Position numbers and translations under genes: made by a program | Part shown: in pieces, positions 53,303-59,141 of the stretch | Layout of the letters: every line of letters begins with the position of its first letter | Numbering within the stretch: position 1 is the stretch's first letter | NCBI RefSeq assembly: GCF_025144225.1 | Contig: NZ_JALXXB010000013.1 | Coordinates: 1 to 59,141 of the forward strand | Source: Aestuariimicrobium sp. p3-SID1156 | GTDB taxonomy: Bacteria > Actinomycetota > Actinomycetes > Propionibacteriales > Propionibacteriaceae | Length of the DNA stretch: 59,141 nucleotides | Direction of reading: 5' to 3' | Notes under the pieces: generated by a model | What the model was told of the DNA's origin: nothing | Seen by the model: only the letters and a program-made list of their open reading frames with translations | Database searches by the model: none

Positions 53303-53487
53303 TGGGGGTTCTTACCCTCGCTATTGTTGTGCTCGGCCTGCTCATCGCGTGCCTGAATTTCGGCTGGCAGATCGCGAGCTGGCTTCTTGATGGGTACCGG
53401 GTCTTTTCTTCGCGGACAGCCCGGTCGCACTCGGTAGCCTGGGAATCGTGCGCCCCGTCCGGAGAGCAACGGCTTCGCGACCGTTGA
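53302..53487 (+). CDS. Small single-pass membrane protein
   Basis: A 61-residue frame whose GTG overlaps the stop of the SMC-like ATPase gene (TAGTG). It has one clear transmembrane helix (VLTLAIVVLGLLIACLNFGW) followed by QIASWLLDGYRV and then a Ser/Arg-rich tail. The tail looks unrelated and may be fused-in sequence from a truncation near 53400. If real, it could anchor or report for the ATPase. No family is recognised. Confidence 0.45.
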   Translation: MGVLTLAIVVLGLLIACLNFGWQIASWLLDGYRVFSSRTARSHSVAWESCAPSGEQRLRDR

Positions 53488-53513
53488 GCCTTCCGAGGAG
53501 TAGTTACCGTTGA

Positions 53514-53672
53514 TCACCGACGGCGCAACACTCGCCTGATCGTCGACTCGCTCACTCCGTACATCTCCATCAGCTCGCGACGGGTCGTTCCGCTGGCGAA
53601 CAAGCGTCGCGCCTCAGCTTTCTGCTCTGGGCTGACCCCGTGATGTAGGTCCAGTCGTTGTGTGAGTCGTCT
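53514..53672 (-). pseudogene. C-terminal fragment of a recombinase-like HTH protein
   Basis: On the minus strand a frame ending at 53514 reads VSPEQKAEARRLFASGTTRR then ELMEMYGVSESTIRRVLRRR. This resembles the resolvase-type helix-turn-helix tail found at the C-terminus of serine recombinases and related proteins. No N-terminus is present; the frame runs into the IS3 element. It is probably a remnant cut by the insertion. Confidence 0.4.
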
Positions 53673-53710
53673 TGATGCTCGCTGCTGCGGGCAGGAAGAC
53701 TGGTCTCATC

Positions 53711-53995
53711 ATGACGAACACGAGGAAGCGGCACACGCCTGAGCAGGTCGTGCGCAAGCTCGGACAGGCCGACCGGATGCTGGCCGATGGCGCGGACGTC
53801 GCGGCGGTGTGCCGCGAGCTGGGCGCGTCGGAACAGACGTACTACCGGTGGCGCAACCAGTACGGCGGGCTCAAGGCCGACGACGCCAAGCGCCTCAAGG
53901 AGCTCGAGAAGCAGAACGCCACCCTCAAGCGTCTGCTCGCTGAAGCAGAGCTGGAGAAGGCGGCGCTGAAGGAGCTGGCAGAGGGAAACTTCTAG
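53711..53995 (+). CDS. IS3-family transposase OrfA
   Basis: A 94-residue HTH_Tnp protein (KRHTPEQVVRKLGQADRML, then CRELGASEQTYYRWRNQYGG) with a leucine-zipper tail (LKELEKQNATLKRLLAEAEL). The ATG at 53711 is preferred. The usual orfA-orfB frameshift region follows at EGNF. Confidence 0.9.
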   Translation: MTNTRKRHTPEQVVRKLGQADRMLADGADVAAVCRELGASEQTYYRWRNQYGGLKADDAKRLKELEKQNATLKRLLAEAELEKAALKELAEGNF

Positions 53996-54003
53996 GCCCG
54001 GGC

Positions 54004-54372
54004 AGGAGGCGCGCCGCCGTCGCTCACCTCATCGCGAAGATGCGGGTGAGCGAGCGGATGGCGTGCCGGCTGACCGGGCTATCCAGGTCCGCCTACCGGC
54101 GCACCCTCAAGGCCGATACCGTCGCCGACCCCGACGCCGCCTTGCGTGAATGGCTGCGCGGTTACGCGGAGAAGCACCCCCGCTGGGGCTACCGGCGCGC
54201 GTACCACGACGCCCGCGGCGAGGGCTGGCAGGTCAACCACAAGAAGATCCAGCGGCTATGGCGCGAGGAAGGCCTACGGGTGCCCCAGCGACGTCGCCGT
54301 AAGCGCATCGGCTCCTCGACCGCGGACGTCCCCAAGGCGTGCGGCCCACACCCACGGGTGACTTACCCATGA
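54004..54372 (+). pseudogene. IS3-family transposase OrfB, truncated
   Basis: In the other frame after orfA the sequence reads RRRAAVAHLIAKMRVSERM, then CRLTGLSRSAYRR and HPRWGYRRAYHDARGEGW, the N-terminal HTH_21 part of OrfB. Homology ends near STADVP (about 54340), and an unrelated stop follows at 54370-54372. The DDE integrase core is absent, so the element cannot transpose by itself. Confidence 0.85.
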
Positions 54373-54773
54373 CCCACCGTCGGAGACAGCTCGTCATCAT
54401 CACAGCCGTGAGCTTCACCCGAACATCTTGAAGCGAAAGCGTTTGGGTCACCTCCGGGGAGACCTGCGACACTCCCAACGATGACGGTGGCATCACTGAA
54501 GACGACGCGCCGACGGGCTGGGTCGCGTCCCGCTGTCCGCGACGACCGCAAGACCTGCCGCCTCATCGCTGATACCGAGGGCGCTTCACAGCGACGCGTT
54601 CTTGGTTCGGTCCTGAGGTTCGACCCATCAGGAACTCATCCAGATCACCCCCCACGGATCGCTACCGACCGGGTACACTCGGACCAAGCGAACCGCCCCG
54701 GTTCCCTGTAAACACAAGGGAATCCGCGAGTTCCCGAGACGATCTGCGGAGACCGGAAATCGACCGGATCCTC
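54373..54773. other. Right-end island sequence without recognised genes
   Basis: About 400 nt between the broken transposase and the right attachment repeat. Short open frames exist on both strands, but none has a ribosome site, a recognisable domain or strong coding bias. It may be the residue of the deleted integrase region. Confidence 0.5.
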
Positions 54774-54808
54774 CAAGGGGTCGCAGGTTCAAATCCTGTC
54801 AGCCCGAC
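54774..54808 (+). repeat. Right attachment repeat (attR)
   Basis: A 35-bp exact copy of the tRNA-Pro 3' end (39602-39636). No acceptor 5' half precedes it, so it is not a tRNA gene but the displaced original 3' end of the chromosomal locus. Confidence 0.9.
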
Positions 54809-54845
54809 TGCAACAGAATAGGCACCTGACAAGGTGTAATGTGCT

Positions 54846-54886
54846 GAGAAGAGCCCTTCCTGAGACACTCCGGAAGGGCTCTTCTC
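54846..54886 (+). terminator. Strong terminator beyond attR
   Basis: A perfect 15-bp stem (GAGAAGAGCCCTTCC with GGAAGGGCTCTTCTC) with an 11-nt loop, 37 nt past the right repeat. It is probably the original terminator of tRNA-Pro, now separated from the gene by the island. Confidence 0.8.
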
Positions 54887-55458
54887 GTGCGACCTGGCAC
54901 AGAACCTGGCCCAAGCCGATGAAGATCTCTCGAGCCGGGGAACCTGCGTGATCGCATGGCCGGACTTGGCACACCGTCGAGGGATGGGTCTGACATGCTG
55001 GGCCTACCGGTCAGCGAGGTACCGGATGGGACCAGGGGTCATCGTGGGATTGGAACAGCGGATCGCCGTCCTGCCCACCCGCGAGTGGATCGCGCTCTAC
55101 AAGCAGGGTTTCAGGGCCAGGCAAGCAGGTCAGACGCTATTGGCCTGCCCGTGGCGTGGTGACGGTGGCGGAGACCGCTCCCCAGGCTCAGGCGAGGTTA
55201 CTTGTTGCCTTGTGGCACCTGCGTCCCAGCGTGGTGTTCGATGCCCACGTCCAGGCTGACGGCATGTTGCTGCAACTCACCCACCCCTCCACTGGGCGCG
55301 TACTCCATCAGGCTGTCTGGGGTTGGGGTCACCGTAGCGGTAGCGGTGGAGCTCACAGTCGCGGTGGCGGTAACCGTGGGGGCCGTGGCCGGGGTGCCCC
55401 TGGAACCCTGGGGTGAGGTGTACTCGGACCAGGGTTGTCAAGAAGTTGGGAGCGGAGC
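54887..55458. other. Non-coding or decayed stretch
   Basis: About 570 nt with no convincing gene. A piece around 55060-55110 reads like part of a DNA-binding protein (RIAVLPTREWIALYKQGFRA), and a low-complexity stretch of GCGGT-like units lies at 55330-55390. No ribosome sites or complete domains are seen. It is probably gene remnants beside the integration site. Confidence 0.45.
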
Positions 55459-55487
55459 TGTCGATTCTTGCCCTGGCGGCGCGACAT
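55459..55487 (+). promoter_or_regulatory. Putative ECF42-type promoter
   Basis: TGTCGA at 55459-55464, a 17-nt spacer, and CGACAT at 55482-55487. ECF42 sigma factors are reported to use a TGTCGA -35 and a CGA-containing -10 upstream of the DGPF genes they control. The site lies 44 nt before the DGPF gene start, so the sigma factor downstream may regulate its own operon. Confidence 0.6.
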
Positions 55488-55530
55488 CATGGTGACGGCA
55501 TGCGCTGTCATTCACCAGAGGAAGGAGCAA

Positions 55531-55884
55531 ATGATGAAGTACCTGGTCATGCTGATCGGCGACGGTGACGAGAAGCCCTGGGGTGACATGAGCTCGGACG
55601 AGCAAGGCGAGCTGATGCAGCGCTTCGGAGATTTCGATGCGGCGTGCACGGCCCGCGAAGGAGTTCAGATTCTGGCCGGGGAGGCGCTCGATGCTCCTTC
55701 GTCGGCGGCGGTCATGCGTACGCGTGAGGGCAAGGTGTCGCTCACCGAGGGGCCCTTTGCCGAGGCTCTGGAGGGCCTGGGTGGTTTCTACCTGGTGGAG
55801 GCACCCGATCTGGACACTCTCGTGGAGTTGCTGCGGGCATTGCCGCGCTATGACATGCAGATCGTTCCGACGATCGATGTCTGA
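55531..55884 (+). CDS. DGPF/YCII-family protein
   Basis: A 117-residue YCII-related protein (ferredoxin-like fold) with the DGPF-type signature in the form TEGPFAEALEGLGGFYLVEA. The ATG at 55531 follows AAGGAG. DGPF genes are the characteristic partners and targets of ECF42 sigma factors. The biochemical role is not known. It is 14 nt upstream of the sigma factor gene. Confidence 0.9.
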   Translation: MMKYLVMLIGDGDEKPWGDMSSDEQGELMQRFGDFDAACTAREGVQILAGEALDAPSSAAVMRTREGKVSLTEGPFAEALEGLGGFYLVEAPDLDTLVELLRALPRYDMQIVPTIDV

Positions 55885-55898
55885 GCGGTAGGCGTCGC

Positions 55899-57149
55899 AT
55901 GCCGCAGGGCTCCGCCGCCGTCCTCGCGCACGAGGCTCTCGAGCAGGTCGTGCGCGAGGACTGGGGCCGCCTGCTCGGCGCACTCATCCGCCGTCACGGG
56001 CGTCCCGATCTGGCCGAGGACTGTCTGGCCGAAGCCGTGGCGAGTGCGGTCGACCAGTGGGTGAGGATGGGGGTGCCGACCAGCCCGGCCGGCTGGCTCG
56101 CCCACGTCGCGAGTCGGCGTCTTCTGGATGTGCTGCGTCGGGAAGCGACTGCTGCGGGAAAGGTCCATCTGGTGGCATCGCACGTCGAGGGCCGGCCTCA
56201 GCCCGAACTCGGGCCGGGCGGCCAGGTTGATGATCGGCTTCCGCTGCTCTTCTTGGCCGCTCACCCCGCTCTGGCACCCGAGGCACGACCAGCGCTGTCC
56301 CTGCGATTTGTCCTGGGCGTCCCCACGGCCGACATTGCGGCGCTGTTCATGGTGCCAACGCCCACCATGGCGGCTCGTGTGACGCGGGCCAAGAAGCGGC
56401 TTCGGGACATCGGTGCTGCCTTCGCCGTGCCTGCGGCCGAGGCGCTTCCCGAGCGTACCGACGATGTCGCGCGGGCCATCTATCTGGCGTTCACTGCTGC
56501 CTACGCCCCACGAGAAGGCGCCGACGTCGTGGCAGTGTCAGCTGCTGGCGATACCGCCCGCCTGGCCCGCCTGGCCTCGGAGTTGGTTCCGGGTACGCCG
56601 GTTTTCGACGCGCTGTGCGCGTTGGTGACCTTGCAGCACGCCCGACGTGAGGCGCGCGCCGATGCTGACGGTGGCCTTGTGCGGCTTGCCGACCAGGATC
56701 GCAGCCGATGGCATAGGGATGAGATCGACAGCGGGGTAGCGATCCTGCGGAGGATCGAACCCACTACGGGATTTGCCGAGGAGCGTCGCTTGCAAGCGCT
56801 GATCGCTGCCTTCCACGCCACCGCCGCTACTGCGGCCGACACCGACTGGGCGGCGATCGTTCGCGCCTACCAACGGCTCGAAGAACTGACAGGCTCACCG
56901 GTCGTCCGACTCAACCATGCGGTGGCTGTCGCCGAACTGTCGGGACCTCTGCAGGGCCTTCGGGTCCTGCAAGCTGCGGCTGATCAGCTCCCCGGCCACC
57001 ATCGTGTGCACGCCGTTCGGGCCGAACTGTTGTGGCGTGAAGGACAGATCAGTGCAGCACGCGAAGCGTACAAAGCAGCCATTGCCCTTTGCCCGGATGG
57101 ACCCGAACTCCGACACCTTCGCGGCCGGCTGGCCGCGATGGCCACCTAG
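55899..57149 (+). CDS. ECF42-type RNA polymerase sigma factor with C-terminal TPR-like domain
   Basis: A 416-residue ECF sigma factor. Region 2 lies near the N-terminus (WGRLLGALIRRHGRPDLAED, then WLAHVASRRLLDVLRRE). Region 4 is ALSLRFVLGVPTADIAALFM followed by VARVTRAKKRLRD-like sequence. The remaining 230 residues are the helical, TPR-like extension typical of the ECF42 group (AIYLAFTAAY, RLNHAVAVAELSGPL, HAVRAELLWREGQISAAREA), required for activity in studied members. No anti-sigma factor gene is adjacent, as is usual for this group. Confidence 0.93.
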   Translation: MPQGSAAVLAHEALEQVVREDWGRLLGALIRRHGRPDLAEDCLAEAVASAVDQWVRMGVPTSPAGWLAHVASRRLLDVLRREATAAGKVHLVASHVEGRPQPELGPGGQVDDRLPLLFLAAHPALAPEARPALSLRFVLGVPTADIAALFMVPTPTMAARVTRAKKRLRDIGAAFAVPAAEALPERTDDVARAIYLAFTAAYAPREGADVVAVSAAGDTARLARLASELVPGTPVFDALCALVTLQHARREARADADGGLVRLADQDRSRWHRDEIDSGVAILRRIEPTTGFAEERRLQALIAAFHATAATAADTDWAAIVRAYQRLEELTGSPVVRLNHAVAVAELSGPLQGLRVLQAAADQLPGHHRVHAVRAELLWREGQISAAREAYKAAIALCPDGPELRHLRGRLAAMAT

Positions 57150-57244
57150 GAGTGCTCGATGTGGTCGATGCGACACGCCGGGCGTAGGGTGGGGGAGCAT
57201 TTCGGGCCATCGAGGCCCGGATCCTTACACAAGGAACCACTCCC

Positions 57245-59120
57245 GTGTCCCACAATGTTGCCCCCGCCCTTCGGGCGTGCGCGAGCTCACGCTCCGTGGC
57301 GTCCTCGTCGGTGGACTCATCACCCTGGTCTTCACTGCCGCGAATGTGTACCTGGGCCTCAAGGTTGGCCTGACATCCGCCACCTCCATCCCCGCCGCCG
57401 TCATCTCGATGGCGATCCTGCGCTACTTCCGCGACCACTCGATCGTGGAGAACAACATCGTCCAGACGATCGCCTCCGCAGCAGGCACCCTGTCAGCGAT
57501 CATCTTCGTCCTCCCCGGTCTGGTGATGATCGGCTGGTGGGCCGGGTTCCCCTACTGGCAGACCGCTGCGGTCACCGCCCTGGGCGGAATCCTCGGCGTG
57601 ATGTACTCCATCCCGTTGCGCCGCGCTCTGGTCACAGGCTCTGACCTGCCCTACCCCGAGGGTGTTGCCGCCGCAGAGGTCCTGCGTGTGGGTGACAGTT
57701 CCGAGGGCGCTGAGGAGAACAAGCGCGGTCTGTGGATCATCCTCGCCGGCGGCCTCTCCTCAGCGGCGCTCTCGCTGCTCGCCGCGATGAAGCTGGTCGC
57801 CGGATCCGTCGAGCGCGTCTTCCGCGGCGGCAGCGGCGGCACCGTCCTCGCGGGCAGCCTCTCCCTGGCCCTGATCGGTGTGGGTCACCTGGTGGGCATC
57901 ACGGTCGGCATCGCCATGCTCGTCGGCCTCGTCATCTCCTTCGCCGTGCTGCTCCCGATGCGTACCGCGGGCCGCATCGAGGGCTCCCTGCCCGACAGCG
58001 TGTGGACGATCTTCTCCTCCGAGGTCCGCTTCATCGGCGCGGGGGCCATGGCGGTCGCCGCCATCTGGACGCTGCTCAAGATCATCGGCCCCATTGCCCG
58101 AGGCATCAAGGAGGCGCTGGCCTCCAACGCCCAGCGCCCATCGGGGTCCTGCTCTGGCTCTTCGTCAAGGACACCGCCATCGGCCACAATGCCTGGGGCA
58201 TGGTGCTCATCAGCATCCTCTTCGTCCTGCTCATCGGCCTGGCGGTGGCGGGCGTGTGTGGTTACATGGCCGGTCTCATCGGCGCGTCCAACAGCCCCAT
58301 CTCGGGTGTGGGCATCATCGTGGTCATCACCGCAGCCCTGCTCATCAAGGCGGTCCATGGCGCTCAGAGCACCGACCAGGTGTCGCCGCTCATCGCCTAC
58401 ACACTGTTCACCTCAGCCGTCGTCTTCGGCGTCGCCACCATCTCCAACGACAACCTGCAGGACCTGAAGACCGGCCAGCTCGTTGGCGCCACCCCGTGGA
58501 AGCAGCAGGTTGCGCTGGTGATCGGTGTCATCTTCGGCTCCATCGTGATCCCGCCGGTCCTGCAGCTGCTCAACACCAGCTTCGGCTTCGCCGGCGCGCC
58601 AAATGCCACCGAGAATGCCCTGGCGGCCCCGCAGGCAGCCTTGCTCTCCTCGCTTGCCAAGGGCGTCTTCGGCGGCGACCTCAACTGGGGCCTTCTGGGC
58701 CTGGGCGCCCTCATCGGGGTCGCGGTCGTGATCGTTGACGAGGTCATGGGACGCGCGAGCAAGAATCGCTTCCGACTCCCGCCCCTGGCGGTCGGCATGG
58801 GCATGTACCTGCCCATCAGCCTCACCCTGGTGATCCCGCTGGGCGCCATCGCCGGACTTTTCTACGACCGATGGGCCACTCGCACCGCCAACCCGGAGCG
58901 CACCAAGCGCTTCGGCACCTTGCTGGCCACCGGCCTGATCGTGGGTGAAAGCCTCTTCGGGGTGCTGTTTGCCGCGATTGTTGCCGCCACCGGTGATGAC
59001 GAACCGCTCGCTGTGGTCGGCAAGAACTTCCAGGGCGCCGCTGAGCTGATCGGCATGCTCCTCTTCGTCGGCCTGGTCGTCGCCCTCTACCAGTGGGTGA
59101 AGAAGCTGGCCGTGCGCTGA
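57245..59120 (+). pseudogene. OPT-family oligopeptide transporter, frameshifted and partly deleted
   Basis: A multi-pass OPT-family transporter for peptides or peptide-like chelates. A GTG at 57245 with AAGGA gives MSHNVAPAL, and the frame is lost by a 1-nt change near 57275. The next frame carries VRELTLRGVLVGGLITLVF, then NVYLGLKVGLTSATSIPAAV and SDLPYPEGVAAAEVL up to about 58130. There it jumps to a third frame (IGVLLWLFVKDTAIGHNAWG), which runs through NDNLQDLKTGQLVGATPWKQ to the stop at 59120. The second break joins ALASNAQRP to PIGVLLW and seems to lack several tens of residues found in relatives, so it is a deletion and not only a read error. Confidence 0.8.
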
Positions 59121-59141
59121 CGACACGGAAGAAACGAGGAC

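Larger units (their letters stand above)
53646..54372 (+). mobile_element. Truncated IS3-family insertion sequence
   Basis: Complete orfA and the first third of orfB of an IS3-type element, with the catalytic DDE part of orfB missing. The ends cannot be set precisely: no terminal repeats were identified, and IS homology stops at about 54340. It marks rearrangement at the right end of the island, probably where the integrase gene used to be. Confidence 0.75.

Noticed and set aside
54481..54711. 76-codon + strand frame near the right end of the island
   Set aside because: No ribosome site, no domain, and composition like random high-GC translation.
54774..54808. Second tRNA gene
   Set aside because: Only the 3' half of tRNA-Pro is present. 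There is no acceptor 5' strand, D arm or anticodon stem, so it is an attachment repeat.
55320..55400. CRISPR-like or tandem array in GCGGT-rich sequence
   Set aside because: Units are irregular and without spacers; it is low-complexity DNA.

Overview
The window comes from a high-GC actinobacterium, most likely a member of the Propionibacteriales (Propionibacteriaceae-like). The evidence is the gene content: an actinobacterial integration host factor (mIHF), a Pup/Dop/ARC pupylation locus, an actinobacterial PriA without a Walker A motif, an actinobacterial HVDL-type leader peptide, and the gene order carAB-pyrD-pyrF-mihF-gmk-rpoZ-metK-priA-fmt-rsmB. The species cannot be named from the sequence alone.

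Layout. (1) 1-8384, minus strand: a short Cys-ending leader peptide precedes a polar-amino-acid-type ABC transporter (permease, ATPase, lipoprotein receptor), a fused FMN-reductase/FAD-NAD(P)-binding protein and two luciferase-like monooxygenases. This looks like a cysteine-controlled organosulfur uptake and cleavage operon. (2) 8475-12882, minus strand: a secreted M14 carboxypeptidase, three related lipoproteins in tandem, and a zinc alcohol/polyol dehydrogenase. (3) 13009-14715: dihydroxyacetone kinase (DhaK-DhaL). (4) 14861-28967: a housekeeping run for pyrimidine synthesis (carA, carB, pyrD, pyrF), mIHF, gmk, rpoZ, metK, priA, fmt, rsmB and rpe. (5) 28978-33950: a HAD-TrmI fusion, the ARC ATPase, a DUF3054 membrane protein, dop and pup, with no 20S proteasome genes beside them. 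(6) 33954-38450: tyrA, ybaK, cmk, plsC and der, followed by a decayed NTF2/DUF4241 gene on the opposite strand.

(7) 39602-54808 is a genomic island. It is integrated at the 3' end of tRNA-Pro(GGG) and bounded by 35-bp direct repeats of that tRNA end. It carries an excisionase-like HTH protein, then a tight run of defence-type genes: an SNF2 helicase, a type III Mod methyltransferase, a type III Res subunit, an OLD-type ATPase-TOPRIM nuclease, and a zinc-hook SMC-like ATPase followed by a one-TM mini-protein. A truncated IS3 element and a recombinase-tail fragment follow. No integrase is left. This five- or six-gene module is the best candidate for an undescribed defence system.

(8) 54809-59141: a terminator, about 0.6 kb of unassigned sequence, a DGPF/YCII protein with an ECF42-type sigma factor and a matching promoter, and a broken OPT oligopeptide transporter.

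Many junctions in the operons are 1-4 nt stop/start overlaps (TGATG, ATGA, GTGA). These were used to choose starts.
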